This document shows, piece after piece, positions 1 to 8,763 of a stretch of DNA of 64,000 bases. The DNA is from an uncultured Collinsella sp. (GTDB lineage: Bacteria; Actinomycetota; Coriobacteriia; Coriobacteriales; Coriobacteriaceae): the NCBI GenBank assembly GCA_902494245.1, contig CABUSR010000001.1, forward strand, positions 19,755 through 83,754, given 5' to 3'. The notes under the pieces are model-generated. The model was not told the DNA's origin, searched no databases, and was given only the letters and a program-made list of their open reading frames with translations. The first letter of the stretch is position 1, and each line of letters begins with the position of its first letter. The position numbers and the translations under genes were made by a program.

Positions 1-21
1 GGTCCAAATCTCGTTTGCCAT
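1..21 (-). CDS. Start of a gene running off the left edge (MANEIWT...)
   Basis: On the minus strand an ATG at position 21 is preceded by a strong ribosome binding site (GAGGGGAGG, then CCCC before the ATG) and opens a frame reading MANEIWT up to the window edge. Seven codons are too few to identify a product. The call rests on the start signal alone. The 390 bases upstream would be its leader and promoter region, and the structured element at 549-653 lies upstream of it in the same orientation. Confidence 0.45.
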
Positions 22-412
22 GGGGCCCTCCCCTCTTAAGCGCCGGACGGCGCGCGAATGTCGGAGCAGATTGTACGCGAGGCCAGCGCTTGGCAAGGGA
101 CGATTGAAGGCGATTATCGAGAATCAGCCCAGATTTTTGCACCGAGCTCGCTCAAAGTGTTCATTCGCCGACGTCTAGATTTGCATTCGTCAAGCTTTTG
201 GCAAGGTTGCCCCAAAACTAACCAATATCTAACCAAGAACTTGCCAAATCACTTGACGCGCGACGCATCAAAAATCGCCCCGCGACTTCTTGAACGATTT
301 TTCGAGCATTATTTTCAATAGCAGATGAATGCCGCTAATTTCTTTGAGCAGGTAGCCGACTTCATGGCCATCAAAGCCGATTGAATAACATCTCAAAGCA
401 ATGTGCCCAACC
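22..412. other. Gene-free stretch upstream of the left-edge gene
   Basis: I see no convincing gene here. An 87-codon plus-strand frame at 58-321 has no ribosome binding site, an unusual composition (rich in Arg, Ser and Leu) and no recognisable domain. The stretch is more AT-rich than its surroundings around 170-270, which fits a promoter region for the minus-strand gene starting at 21. Confidence 0.4.
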
Positions 413-441
413 TAGTCATTTAAGAACGTCCCCAATGACTA
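413..441. repeat. Short palindrome of the GGGAC family
   Basis: Arms TAGTCATT and AATGACTA flank a core reading AAGAACGTCCCC. The same core, with longer arms, forms the 20-bp hairpin at 6470-6525, so this is a shorter relative of that element. Confidence 0.55.
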
Positions 442-548
442 CCTCTAAGGCGCCGCAGGTTGAGCATACCGCATCCGGAGCAAGGCAGCGCCGCAGGTAG
501 AGGACGGACAGCGAGCGGGTCGCATTTGAGACAAGGTGACGTGAAACG

Positions 549-653
549 AAAGGGCGCTGACCTTCTGGTCGCGCCCTTGAAGTTGAACGTCAGATTGTCC
601 AAATGCGGCCCGCGCAGCGTCGGCTGGTCCGCCGTTCGGTAGAACGGCGGAAC
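549..653 (-). ncRNA. Structured two-hairpin element, copy A
   Basis: Read on the minus strand, directly after the prfA stop codon: a hairpin with GTTCCGCCG and CGGCGGAC arms, then GACGCTGC, a spacer, CAATCTGACGTTCAA, then a GC-rich hairpin (AAGGGCGC...GCGCCCTT) capped by GACCAGAAGGTC. Copies B (6533-6627) and C (11883-11985) share the order, the GACGCTG box, the CAATCTGACGTTCAA-like box and the hairpin cap, but their lower stems differ in a paired way, as expected for a conserved RNA fold. The second hairpin ends in CTTTCG and could also terminate prfA transcription. A relation to the published Collinsella-1 RNA motif is possible but unchecked. Confidence 0.6.
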
Positions 654-1721
654 CTACACAGCCTGTGCCAGCTTCTCGGCACGCTCGGCGGCAGCAAGCG
701 CCTCGATCACGGTGCCGAGTTGGTCGCCCAGAAGGACGCCGTTGTAGGTGGAGTTGAAACCGATGCGGTGATCGGTCACGCGGTCCTGGGGCTGGTTGTA
801 GGTACGGATCTTCTCGGAACGGTTGCCGTGGCCGATCTGGCTCTGGCGCTCGGCACCGAGCTCGGCCTGCTGCTTCTCGAGTTCCATCTCGTACAGACGG
901 GCGCGCAGCATCTGCATGCAGACCTCGCGGTTCTGGATCTGGGAACGCTGCTCCTGCGACTGCACCACGGTGTTGGTGGGCAGGTGGGTGATGCGCACGG
1001 CGGAGTAGGTGGTGTTAACGCACTGACCGCCAGGGCCGGAGGCGCAGTAGGTGTCGATGCGCAGGTCGGACTGGCTGATCTGGACGTCGATCTCCTCGGC
1101 CTCGGGAAGTACGGCGACGGTTGCCGTGGAGGTCTGAATGCGGCCCTGGGACTCGGTCTTGGGGACGCGCTGGACGCGGTGCACGCCGGACTCGTACTTC
1201 ATAACGGAGTAGACGCGGTCGCCCTCAACCTTGAACTCAATGGACTTAAAGCCACCGGCCTCGCTGGGGCTGGAATCGAGCACGGTGGTCTTCCAGCCGC
1301 GCGACTCACAAAAGCGCTGGTACATCTTGTACAGATCGCCGGCGAAGATGGCCGCCTCGTCGCCGCCGGCGGCGGAGCGGATCTCGACGATGGTGTTCTT
1401 GTCGTCGTTGGGGTCGCTCGGGATGAGCATGTACTTGATGTCTTCCTCGAGCTGGGGAAGCTTGGCCTCGTTTTCGGAGATGTCCATCTGGAGCATCTCC
1501 TTCTCATCGGCATCGGTGGTATCGTGCAGCATTTCCTTGGCGGCCTCGATGTCATCGAGCGCGCCGATGTACTCGCGCGAGGCGGCGATGAGGTCGGACT
1601 GGTGCGCGTACTCCTTGTTGAGACGCGTGAACTCCTTGATATCGGAGGCGACGGCCGGGTCGGAAAGCTTCTTCTCGAGCTCCTCGTAGGCCTTGATGAT
1701 CTTTTCGAGCTTGTCGCGCAT
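654..1721 (-). CDS. prfA: Peptide chain release factor 1 (RF1)
   Basis: RF1 recognises UAA and UAG stop codons in the ribosomal A site and triggers hydrolysis of the peptidyl-tRNA ester. The 355-residue product is the normal length. The catalytic GGQ tripeptide lies at about residues 231-233 in SGPGGQCVNTT. The stop-codon recognition tripeptide, PxT in RF1, reads PKT at about 187-189 (RVPKTESQGR), which separates it from RF2 (SPF). The N-terminal coiled region and C-terminal helix are present. The ATG at 1721 follows AAAGGAGTC at good spacing. The structured element A follows directly after the stop. A prmC gene often adjoins prfA but is not in the downstream sequence seen here. Confidence 0.97.
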   Translation of the reverse strand: MRDKLEKIIKAYEELEKKLSDPAVASDIKEFTRLNKEYAHQSDLIAASREYIGALDDIEAAKEMLHDTTDADEKEMLQMDISENEAKLPQLEEDIKYMLIPSDPNDDKNTIVEIRSAAGGDEAAIFAGDLYKMYQRFCESRGWKTTVLDSSPSEAGGFKSIEFKVEGDRVYSVMKYESGVHRVQRVPKTESQGRIQTSTATVAVLPEAEEIDVQISQSDLRIDTYCASGPGGQCVNTTYSAVRITHLPTNTVVQSQEQRSQIQNREVCMQMLRARLYEMELEKQQAELGAERQSQIGHGNRSEKIRTYNQPQDRVTDHRIGFNSTYNGVLLGDQLGTVIEALAAAERAEKLAQAV

Positions 1722-1924
1722 GGCGGGACTCCTTTATATGCGTGAAGGTGAAAATCGGCAGAGTTGATGGGGCGCGCGGCGCCACTGCGGGGGTAAGCCC
1801 AGCTAGAACATGTCGATCTTCAGATACATGCGCATCCCTTCGCGTATGGGGTACATAGTTGCGGTCTAACCCATATATGATAGCGTGCGCAGGCAAACCT
1901 GCATATAACCCGCACGGAATGATT

Positions 1925-1953
1925 GGTGCAAACAAACCTGACCCCATTGCACC
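1925..1953. repeat. Small palindrome after the peptidase gene
   Basis: Arms GGTGCAA and TTGCACC enclose a core containing TGACCCCA. It lies 18 bases beyond the stop codon of the M20 peptidase and may act as a weak terminator. There is no clear T-run. Confidence 0.4.
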
Positions 1954-1970
1954 AAGGGCTTCCTTTTTGG

Positions 1971-3386
1971 CTAGAGCGTATGGAGCAGGGCGATGAGGAA
2001 GCGCACGCCCTGGAGGTAGGCGCGGCGGGTGATGCGCTCGTTGGTGCCGTGGACGCCGCGGTCGCACTCGTCATCGTCGACCACAAAGGCCGAGAAGCGA
2101 ATGCACTCGGAGCAAATGCGCTGGTAGTTGGCAGCGTCGGTCGCGCCGATCACGGTCGAGGGGACAATCGCCAACGGCTCGAATGATCCGTTTTCCTCCG
2201 TCCCCTTTGGATCACGGAAATAGCGGGCGGCGATGGCGCGAACGGCCTCGAGTCCCGGTCCACCAACGCGCGGGGACGGCGAAGGCTCGGAGCTGCCGGG
2301 GCCAAGTTCGACCTCCACACGTCCGGCAAGGCCCGCCGCGGCAACCGCCTCGCGGCAGCGCGCCACAACGTCGGCCACGCTCGTGCCCTCGAGCATGCGG
2401 AAGTTAATGTTGGCCCACATATCCTGCGGCATTACGTTGGCGCCGGTGCTGCCACCCTCGATCTGCGTGGGCGCGCAGGTGGTCGTCACCAGCGGATAGA
2501 GCTTCTTGCTGGCGAGGCACTCGCGCACGATGGTGTCCTTGTTGGAGGCAATCTCGTCGGCCGTGTAAAGCCCCAGCTCGACGAGCTGTGCGGCAAGCAG
2601 GTCCGTGACGCGCGTCGGCCATTCGATATCGCAGATTGCGGTGATGGCACGGCTCAGCACCTCGAGCGATGTGCCGCCGTAGGGGTTGGACGAATGCCCG
2701 CCCTCACTCTTCGTCTTGAGCACAATATCGGCGTAGCCCTTCTCGGCAAGGTCGGCATGCATAAGCCAGCCCTCGCCCGCGCCGTACTCGGCAGCTGGAA
2801 CGATGCGGTAGTCACCCTCGTCGATCAGGTACTCAAGCTCAATGCCGCGCTCCTCGAGCGCGCGGCCGATGGCGCCTGCGCCGTACTGCGTAGTCTCCTC
2901 GTCCTGGCCAAAGGCCAGGAGCAGCGTGCGCTCGTGCTGCCAACCGTGCGCCAGCGCATACTCAACCGCCTCGAGAATGCCTGCGACCTGGTCTTTCATA
3001 TCGATGGCGCCGCGACCCCAAATGTAGGTGTCGTCTACATGCCCGCTAAAGGGGGCGTACGTCCAGTCGTCCTCGGTACCCGGCACCACGGGGACCACGT
3101 CCATGTGACCCATGAGCACAACGGGCTTGAGTGCGGGGTCGGAGCCGGAAAGCGTCACCAGCAACGAATGATCGATGAGCTCGACCTTACCCGCTGTAAA
3201 TACGTGCGGCCAGGCCTGCTGCATATAGGCGCGCAGGTCGTCGAACGGCTGCCAGTCCACTGCCTCGGCATCCATGCTCGAAATGGTCGGAAACGACAGC
3301 ACGCGGCCCAGGCGCTCGCATGCGCCGGCCTTGTCCAAATCAGCAAAATCATCCTCATGCGCAAAGAAGCGCCAAACCTCGGCCAT
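1971..3386 (-). CDS. M20 family metallopeptidase (carboxypeptidase/dipeptidase type)
   Basis: A 471-residue zinc peptidase of the M20 family, related to carboxypeptidase PM20D1 and DapE/ArgE. Visible family motifs, in order: GHMDVVPV (first zinc-binding His and the assisting Asp), WGRGAIDMKDQ (bridging Asp) and GQDEETTQYGAG (catalytic and metal-binding Glu pair). A dimerisation domain with SEGGHSSNPYGGTS follows, and a late His (GVHGTNE) completes the metal site. No signal peptide, so it is probably cytoplasmic and cleaves dipeptides or N-acyl amino acids. I chose the ATG at 3386 because AAAGGATG precedes it; an upstream in-frame start would add 18 residues without a better site. It lies 72 bases downstream of an amino-acid importer operon on the same strand, which suggests processing of imported material. 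Confidence 0.88.
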   Translation of the reverse strand: MAEVWRFFAHEDDFADLDKAGACERLGRVLSFPTISSMDAEAVDWQPFDDLRAYMQQAWPHVFTAGKVELIDHSLLVTLSGSDPALKPVVLMGHMDVVPVVPGTEDDWTYAPFSGHVDDTYIWGRGAIDMKDQVAGILEAVEYALAHGWQHERTLLLAFGQDEETTQYGAGAIGRALEERGIELEYLIDEGDYRIVPAAEYGAGEGWLMHADLAEKGYADIVLKTKSEGGHSSNPYGGTSLEVLSRAITAICDIEWPTRVTDLLAAQLVELGLYTADEIASNKDTIVRECLASKKLYPLVTTTCAPTQIEGGSTGANVMPQDMWANINFRMLEGTSVADVVARCREAVAAAGLAGRVEVELGPGSSEPSPSPRVGGPGLEAVRAIAARYFRDPKGTEENGSFEPLAIVPSTVIGATDAANYQRICSECIRFSAFVVDDDECDRGVHGTNERITRRAYLQGVRFLIALLHTL

Positions 3387-3458
3387 GACATCCTTTCGAT
3401 TGTGACGACAAGGGCCGCCCCACCGGAGCGGCCCTGCCACATAAGCGCTTGCGGTTGG

Positions 3459-4244
3459 TTATTTGTCCTCGAGATAACGCGAGAGGAACCCGCGGGTACG
3501 CTGGTGCTTGGGGTTGCCAAAGAGCTCTGCCGGCGCGGCGTCCTCGAGCACTACGCCCTTGTCCATAAAGACCACGCGATCGGACACGGTGCGGGCAAAG
3601 GCCATCTCGTGCGTGACGACGACCATGGTCATGCCGTCGGCAGCGAGCTTGCGCATGACCTCGAGCACCTCTCCCACGATCTCGGGGTCGAGTGCGGAGG
3701 TCGGCTCGTCGAACAGCATGATCTGCGGGTTCATACATAGGGCACGAGCGATGGCCACGCGCTGTTTTTGACCACCGGACAGGCGACCCACGGCGGCGTG
3801 CGCGAACTTCTCGAGCCCCACGCTCGTCAGATGCTCCATCGCGACCCTCTCGGCCTCGGCCTTGCTCATCTTTTTGAGCGTGACGGGCGCGAGCGTGCAG
3901 TTGTCGAGCACGTCCATGTTGTTGAACAGGTTAAAGCCCTGGAACACCATGCCGATGTCCTCACGCAGCTTGTTGATGCTGCAGCGCTCGGCCGTGAGGT
4001 CCTGGCCGTGGAACCAGATGTGGCCCGCGTCCGGGGTCTCGAGCAGGTTGAGGCAGCGCAGGAAGGTCGACTTACCCGAACCCGAGGCTCCGATAATAGT
4101 GACGACCTCGCCGGGGTTAACGGACAGGTCGATACCCTTGAGTACCTCGAGCGAGCCGAAGCTCTTGCGCAGGCCCTCGACGCGGATGAGCGGCTCATTG
4201 GTCTGTGCGGCGGCCGCGGTGCCGGTAGTGGCGGTATCTGCCAT
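3459..4244 (-). CDS. Polar amino-acid ABC importer, ATP-binding subunit
   Basis: A 261-residue ATPase of the GlnQ/HisP class that powers uptake of a polar amino acid. It has Walker [10 protein letters not shown], the Q-loop VFQGFNLF, signature LSGGQKQR, Walker [13 protein letters not shown] and the switch His in VVTHEM. An N-terminal tail of about 20 Ala/Thr-rich residues precedes the ABC domain. Start chosen at ATG 4244 behind GAGGAG. It lies 22 bases downstream of the permease gene in the same operon. Substrate cannot be told from this subunit. Confidence 0.93.
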   Translation of the reverse strand: MADTATTGTAAAAQTNEPLIRVEGLRKSFGSLEVLKGIDLSVNPGEVVTIIGASGSGKSTFLRCLNLLETPDAGHIWFHGQDLTAERCSINKLREDIGMVFQGFNLFNNMDVLDNCTLAPVTLKKMSKAEAERVAMEHLTSVGLEKFAHAAVGRLSGGQKQRVAIARALCMNPQIMLFDEPTSALDPEIVGEVLEVMRKLAADGMTMVVVTHEMAFARTVSDRVVFMDKGVVLEDAAPAELFGNPKHQRTRGFLSRYLEDK

Positions 4245-4266
4245 GATGATTCTCCTCGTCTTGAGC

Positions 4267-5415
4267 CTAGTTGGAGCTGGGCAGCGTGACCGGAGCCTCG
4301 GCGCCAAGCTTTTTGCCAAAGGCCTCGAGCAGGCGGCTCGCCACGAGCGTCAGGATCAGGTAGACCACGAGCGCCACGCAGTAGACCTCCATCTGGCGGT
4401 AGTACACGCCGGCGACGGTGGTGGTGGCGTACATGAGGTCAAACACGCCGATGACCGAGAGCACCGACGAATCCTTGATGTTGATGATGAGCTCGTTGGT
4501 GAGCGCCGGAATCGCGTTTTTAATGCCCTGAGGGAACACGACTTTGCGCATAGCTTGCCACTGCGACAGGCCCAGCGAGCGTGCTGCCTCGGCCTGGCCG
4601 GGATCGATGGACTCGATGCCGCCGCGCAGGACCTCCATCATGTAGGCGGTGGAGTTGAGCGAGATGGTGACGAGGCCGGCGGTGAAGGTGCTCCAGATCT
4701 GGTTGGCCTGGGCGGTCTCGAAGCCCATGCCGCGCAAAACGGTGAAGCCCGCGTAATAGATGAGCAGGCCCTGGACCATCATGGGCGTGCCGCGCACGAT
4801 GGTGGAGTAGACGGTCGCAAAGCCGCGGCCGATACTCTTAAAGAAGCGCACCAGGTCGTTATCCACGCGGTCGAACGTCTGAATGCGTAGGAACACGAAG
4901 AGCAGCGCCAGGAAGAATGCGATGACGGTGCCGAAGGTGGCAAGCGCGATGGTGATCTCGATACCGCGAATGAAGAAGTCCCCGCTCTTGTAGGTCATGT
5001 AGACCAGGCTCGACAAAAAGTCGCTGGGGTTGGAATCCGAGACAATGCTCACCTGCACCAGGTCGATAAACGACATGACGCAGCGGTCGATAAAGAAAAC
5101 TGCCGCGATGGCGACCACGACGTAGCTGCCCAGGCGTGCGCCACGACGGCAGCGCTCGGATGCGAACGGCGACTTTTCGCGATAGTCGTTCCAGTGCATG
5201 AGCTTGGTGACCAGCGCCGCCGCCGACACGACGAGCCAGGCCCAAAGGATTGCCCAGAGGCAGTCTTGGAACACGCCCGTAGGCGCCAAGAAACTCATCG
5301 GCGTGGGGTTGCGCTGGCTAAACGCCAGGCCGAGCGCCGCGATGACGCTCGTGCCCAGGTATACATAACGGTGGTCGGCCTTGATAAAGGAGGCCAGGCG
5401 ATTGATGGTTTTCAT
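4267..5415 (-). CDS. Polar amino-acid ABC importer, permease with N-terminal extension
   Basis: A 382-residue HisM/GlnP-type permease. The conserved EAA loop ([21 protein letters not shown]), which contacts the ATPase, lies near residue 290. The core transmembrane domain occupies roughly residues 150-370. The first ~125 residues are an extension containing two or three further hydrophobic segments separated by a charged stretch ([11 protein letters not shown]); permeases of this family are usually 210-250 residues. RBS GGGAGG precedes the ATG. It sits 9 bases after the binding-protein gene and before the ATPase gene. Confidence 0.9.
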   Translation of the reverse strand: MKTINRLASFIKADHRYVYLGTSVIAALGLAFSQRNPTPMSFLAPTGVFQDCLWAILWAWLVVSAAALVTKLMHWNDYREKSPFASERCRRGARLGSYVVVAIAAVFFIDRCVMSFIDLVQVSIVSDSNPSDFLSSLVYMTYKSGDFFIRGIEITIALATFGTVIAFFLALLFVFLRIQTFDRVDNDLVRFFKSIGRGFATVYSTIVRGTPMMVQGLLIYYAGFTVLRGMGFETAQANQIWSTFTAGLVTISLNSTAYMMEVLRGGIESIDPGQAEAARSLGLSQWQAMRKVVFPQGIKNAIPALTNELIINIKDSSVLSVIGVFDLMYATTTVAGVYYRQMEVYCVALVVYLILTLVASRLLEAFGKKLGAEAPVTLPSSN

Positions 5416-5424
5416 GCTGCCTCC

Positions 5425-6351
5425 CTATGCCGGCTGACGGTCGAGGCACGCGTCCCACATTTGGTCGCGCTCCTCTTGGCTAATGCCCTTGAGTGTCTTG
5501 TCGATGAGCTTAAGCAGCTTGTCCGAGCCCTTGCGGCAGCCGACGTTTGCCGTGACTTCCTGCTTAAAGCCCTCGCCCTCGGCAAATCGAATCGGCACGA
5601 TACCCGGGTTTTGGGCCATATAGCCCTTCTCGTTCTCGGTGTTATAGGTCACGGCGTCGCACGTGCCCTGCAGCAGGTTCGAAAACACCGTGGGGACCGA
5701 ATCGACCGGGTTCTTGTGGACAACGCCCGGGATCTCGTCGATGACGGTATCGAGCATGGTGTCCTTTTGGCCGAGGACCGTTGCGCCGCTAAAGTCGCTG
5801 AGCTTGGTCGCATTTTGGTAGGGCGAGCCCTCTTTTACGAACAGGCCAAAGTAGCCAATGAAGTACGGGTCGGAAAAGCCGACGGACTCCTCGCGCTCGG
5901 GCGTGGCGCTCATGCCGGCAATGATGAGGTCGATCTGGCCGTTGTTGAGCGAATCGATAAGACCCGAGAAGCTCTGCTTGACGGCAACGGGCTCGCCACC
6001 GAGGGCCTTGCAGACGATCTTGGCGATCTGCACGTCGTAACCATCGGCATAGGCGCCCTGCACGTTGTCGATGGGGATAGTGTACTTGCTGGCTTCGGAG
6101 ACCTGCCAGTTGTACGGGGCGTAGGCCGCCTCCATGCCAATGCGAATCTTGTCCTTGCCGATCACGGAATCGGACAGGTCGTCGCGACCGCCGCCCGTCG
6201 TGGGCTGAACCGCCTTGAGCGTGGACGGGCGCTGACAGCCGGCGAGCGCGCCGGCGACGACGGAAGCGCTCGCAGCGAGAGCGCTTCCCAAAAAGATGCG
6301 ACGGCTGCATACCGGCTGGGTCTGCGCATCGCACTGTTGGGGAGAATGCAT
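5425..6351 (-). CDS. Polar amino-acid ABC importer, substrate-binding lipoprotein
   Basis: A 308-residue extracytoplasmic solute-binding protein of family 3 (GlnH/HisJ type). The N-terminus carries a twin-arginine-like SRRIFLGSALAAS stretch followed by a lipobox ending LAGC, so it is probably exported by Tat and lipidated at Cys. Binding-protein motifs include RIGMEAAYAPYNW, GYDVQIAKIV and DLIIAGMSATPER. I chose ATG 6351 (GGGAAGGCAGATT ahead of it) over an upstream in-frame ATG at 6438, which has no ribosome binding site and would bury the signal peptide. It is the first gene of the importer operon. An AT-rich block (ATGCATATATAAATGCATATAT) lies just upstream and is the likely promoter area. 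Confidence 0.92.
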   Translation of the reverse strand: MHSPQQCDAQTQPVCSRRIFLGSALAASASVVAGALAGCQRPSTLKAVQPTTGGGRDDLSDSVIGKDKIRIGMEAAYAPYNWQVSEASKYTIPIDNVQGAYADGYDVQIAKIVCKALGGEPVAVKQSFSGLIDSLNNGQIDLIIAGMSATPEREESVGFSDPYFIGYFGLFVKEGSPYQNATKLSDFSGATVLGQKDTMLDTVIDEIPGVVHKNPVDSVPTVFSNLLQGTCDAVTYNTENEKGYMAQNPGIVPIRFAEGEGFKQEVTANVGCRKGSDKLLKLIDKTLKGISQEERDQMWDACLDRQPA

Positions 6352-6469
6352 AATCTGCCTTCCCTGTTGAATCGTATGCTGACGACTTAACAGGATACCG
6401 CTCAGCGCTACCTCCAGCAAATGCATATATAAATGCATATATGCAAGTTTACGAACCGAAAACGATTGG

Positions 6470-6525
6470 TAGTCGTTGGGGACGTTCTTAAACGACTAGT
6501 CAAACAAGAACGTCCCCAACGACTA
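6470..6525. repeat. Long hairpin with 20-bp perfect arms
   Basis: The arms TAGTCGTTGGGGACGTTCTT and their exact reverse complement are separated by 16 bases. It belongs to the GGGAC-core palindromes and shares its core with the small palindrome at 413-441. It lies between the structured element B and the binding-protein gene. Confidence 0.8.
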
Positions 6526-6532
6526 GGCATGA

Positions 6533-6627
6533 AAAAGGCAAGGCATAGACCTCCTGGTCATACCTTGCCTTTTGAATGACAAATTGTCGCTCTGGGTGGC
6601 GCGCAGCGTCGACCGAGCGGCGGAACC
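6533..6627 (-). ncRNA. Structured two-hairpin element, copy B
   Basis: Minus strand, starting one base past the mutarotase-like gene: GGTTCCGCCGCTCGGT, GACGCTGCGCG, a CAATTTGTCATTCAA box, then a hairpin with GGCAAGGTAT/ATGCCTTGCC arms capped by GACCAGGAGGTC and followed by TTTTT. The cap, boxes and order match copies A and C, while the stem bases differ on both sides together. The first hairpin is degenerate here. The 3' hairpin plus T-run should terminate transcription of the upstream gene. Confidence 0.6.
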
Positions 6628-6628
6628 T

Positions 6629-7522
6629 CTAGAGCAAGGTAACGCTAAAGCTGCGCTTGTCCGTCTCGCCGGGAGCCAAGGTGATGGTATTGACCTTGTG
6701 CTCAAAGACGTCGTCCTCGGTGTCCGTGGTGGTATGACCGGTCCAGGGCTCGAGCGCCACAAACGGGGCGTCGTTGGCGGCAGACCACACGCCGATGTAC
6801 TTAAAGCCCTCAAAGTCGATCTTGACGCCGTGGCCCGACTTGCGGCCGCGCAGCGTGAGCGTGGAGCCCGGGGTATCGGTGAACATGATGGCGTCGTTAT
6901 CGAAGCTGCGGTGCGTGATGGGCAGCACGTCCGAGTTATCGGGAGCCTTGTAGCTACCCTCGAACGTCATGAGGCCATCGGGCGTGATGATGGGGGCCTC
7001 GTTGGTCCAAGCCTCGGTAAATGCCAGCTCGTAATCCTCGAACGCCTCGTCCTCGGCACCGGGAGCAGGTACGTTAAATGCGGGGTGGCCGCCCACCGAG
7101 AACGGCAGGTCCACGTCGCCGGTATTGGTGACGGCAAAGGTCTGGGTAAGTGTGGCGTCACCAGTCAGGGCATAGGTCATGTTGAGCTTAAAGTGGAACG
7201 GAAAGGCCTTGAGCGACTCGGGCGTGTCGGTGATCTCGTACGTTACCGAGGAGCCGTCCTCCGAAACCTCGACCAGCTTGTGCTCGACGATGCGCGCGAG
7301 GCCGTGGCGCGGCATCTCGCAGGTGCCAGCCGCAGACGTCGCCGTGTTGTTGCGCAGCGAGCCCACAATGGGGAACAGGATGGGCGCATGCTTGCCCCAA
7401 AAGGCGGGGTCGCCCTGCCACAGATACTCGTTGCCGTTGAGGGCAAGGCTCGTGAGCTGGGCGCCCATGGAATCGATGGCCGCGGTGAGGCCGCCGCGCT
7501 TGATGGTAGTGACGGTAGACAT
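6629..7522 (-). CDS. Aldose 1-epimerase (galactose mutarotase) family protein
   Basis: A 297-residue beta-sandwich protein of the mutarotase superfamily, closer in length and motifs to LacX/YeaD-like members than to classical GalM. Family signatures: ITDTPESLKAFPFHF in the middle, SVGGHPAFNVP (catalytic-region His) and the C-terminal ALEPWTGHTTT. Such enzymes interconvert sugar anomers or act on sugar phosphates; the substrate is not shown by the sequence. ATG 7522 follows GGAGG at good spacing. It appears monocistronic and is followed directly by structured element B. Confidence 0.85.
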   Translation of the reverse strand: MSTVTTIKRGGLTAAIDSMGAQLTSLALNGNEYLWQGDPAFWGKHAPILFPIVGSLRNNTATSAAGTCEMPRHGLARIVEHKLVEVSEDGSSVTYEITDTPESLKAFPFHFKLNMTYALTGDATLTQTFAVTNTGDVDLPFSVGGHPAFNVPAPGAEDEAFEDYELAFTEAWTNEAPIITPDGLMTFEGSYKAPDNSDVLPITHRSFDNDAIMFTDTPGSTLTLRGRKSGHGVKIDFEGFKYIGVWSAANDAPFVALEPWTGHTTTDTEDDVFEHKVNTITLAPGETDKRSFSVTLL

Positions 7523-7635
7523 GCTACTTCCTCCAAAAGTAAACAATAGTGTCGAGGGCTATTGTCCCACTCTTGGCGGTGGGACGGGACGGCAGGCGAT
7601 TATTGAGTAGCCATAGCGGAATGAGCGGCGAGCGC

Positions 7636-8502
7636 CTACTGGGTATCTACGTAAAGGTCGAACCCGCCCTGCGGTGTGGTGTCGACCGTGTCGGGCGCCT
7701 GTGAGTTAAAGTTCACGGGAACCATGCGCTTTGAGGCGCGGAAGCGCGTGCCGTCGGTGGCGACGGGCGGTTCATCGACCGTGAGCTCGTAGTCGCCAGG
7801 CTTGAGCTCGATGCCGTCACCAGCGGAATTGACGTATTGATACTCGTCAATCGTCTGCCCTTTGAGCGTGCGCCCCACGATGTGGATGAGCATTTGGCTG
7901 TCGCCGCGCGCGGTGTCCCACGTCGCGCCGTCCTTGACCTCGACCGACACATGTACCGAGCGCGTGCGGCCGAGCGATTGCTCGACAGACATCTCGACCT
8001 TGGCGGCGTCTTTTCGCTGCTGCTCGACATGGCTCCAGACGTTTCCAATTACCGAGCAGGCGATAACGCCGGCCATAAAGGCGATAAGGATGGGGCCGAG
8101 CGGCGAGCGGCGTCCTGCATCTTCCTCGCGAGACAGATTGGGGCGACGTGTGGGTGCGGGCGCCTGAGCGCCCTGCGAGGGCACGTCGAGAATGCTGAAG
8201 GATGCCGTGCTGTCGGGATCGATAGTGTGGCGCGGCTGCGGGGTCTTTGCCGGCGAGATCGACATGTCGGCTGGCTCGTCGAGCGTGGCCGTAGCGTCGG
8301 CCTTGGCCTCGTCTGCCTCGGCCTGGGCCCAAGCTTGTTCGAAGGTCAGGGGCTCGACGGGGTCGAGGGCGGCGTCCGAGTCGGCGGCGGCGTTGCCGGT
8401 CTCGTCCTCGTCGCTCGACACGTCACGCGGCGCGGGCTCGTCCCACCCCTCGTCCGGAGCCTCACCCTCGCTATACCACCATTCAAAGTTATCGATATCC
8501 AT
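7636..8502 (-). CDS. Unknown single-pass membrane protein with acidic N-terminus
   Basis: I do not recognise this 288-residue protein. The first ~120 residues are acidic and low-complexity (DEDETGNAAADSD, Ala/Glu-rich). One membrane segment, PILIAFMAGVIACSVIGNVW, lies near residues 135-155. The rest is a folded-looking domain of ~130 residues with beta-strand patterns (RSVHVSVEVKDG, DYELTVDEPP). The likely topology is cytoplasmic N-terminus and external C-terminal domain. The start at ATG 8502 has AAGGGG upstream. It is divergent from the MFS exporter gene. Confidence 0.6.
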   Translation of the reverse strand: MDIDNFEWWYSEGEAPDEGWDEPAPRDVSSDEDETGNAAADSDAALDPVEPLTFEQAWAQAEADEAKADATATLDEPADMSISPAKTPQPRHTIDPDSTASFSILDVPSQGAQAPAPTRRPNLSREEDAGRRSPLGPILIAFMAGVIACSVIGNVWSHVEQQRKDAAKVEMSVEQSLGRTRSVHVSVEVKDGATWDTARGDSQMLIHIVGRTLKGQTIDEYQYVNSAGDGIELKPGDYELTVDEPPVATDGTRFRASKRMVPVNFNSQAPDTVDTTPQGGFDLYVDTQ

Positions 8503-8673
8503 ACGGGGCGCCCCTTAGGCCTCGCAAATAAACACTCGCTAGTCTTATACCCCCAGACGACACCGAAGCTCACCCGCGCCGGACACGAAAACCGTCACAA
8601 CATTCGACGCTTTTCCTCGTTTTCGAGATTTTCATCGAATGTTGTGATGGTTTGGGCGACTGGCCGGCAGCGC

Positions 8674-8706
8674 AATGTGACAAAGGGACTGCCCCTTTGT
8701 CACATT
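8674..8706. repeat. GGGAC-core palindrome (TGTGACAAAGGGAC type)
   Basis: Arms AATGTGACAAAGGG and CCCTTTGTCACATT surround a two- or three-base centre. Relatives with the same core are at 19844, 33203 and 54052, and with altered stems at 30714, 59613 and 63734. This copy lies between divergent genes, so it is not simply a terminator. Confidence 0.8.
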
Positions 8707-8763
8707 CTGTTAGAGTTGCAGGGATTGAATCCCGCTTATCAATGCGACATTGGAGTGACAACC

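Noticed and set aside
58..321. 87-codon frame near the left edge
   Set aside because: No start signal, no domain, and it overlaps the presumed leader of the minus-strand gene at 1-21.
603..1745. Long plus-strand open frame opposite prfA
   Set aside because: It is the antisense of prfA in a GC-rich genome; its composition (runs of Leu, Gly, Ala, Val, Asp) is that of a shadow frame and it has no ribosome binding site.
1803..1835. Ten-codon minus-strand frame (MRMYLKIDMF) with AAGGG upstream, before prfA
   Set aside because: Good start signal, but too short to support and with no hairpin or amino-acid run indicating attenuation.
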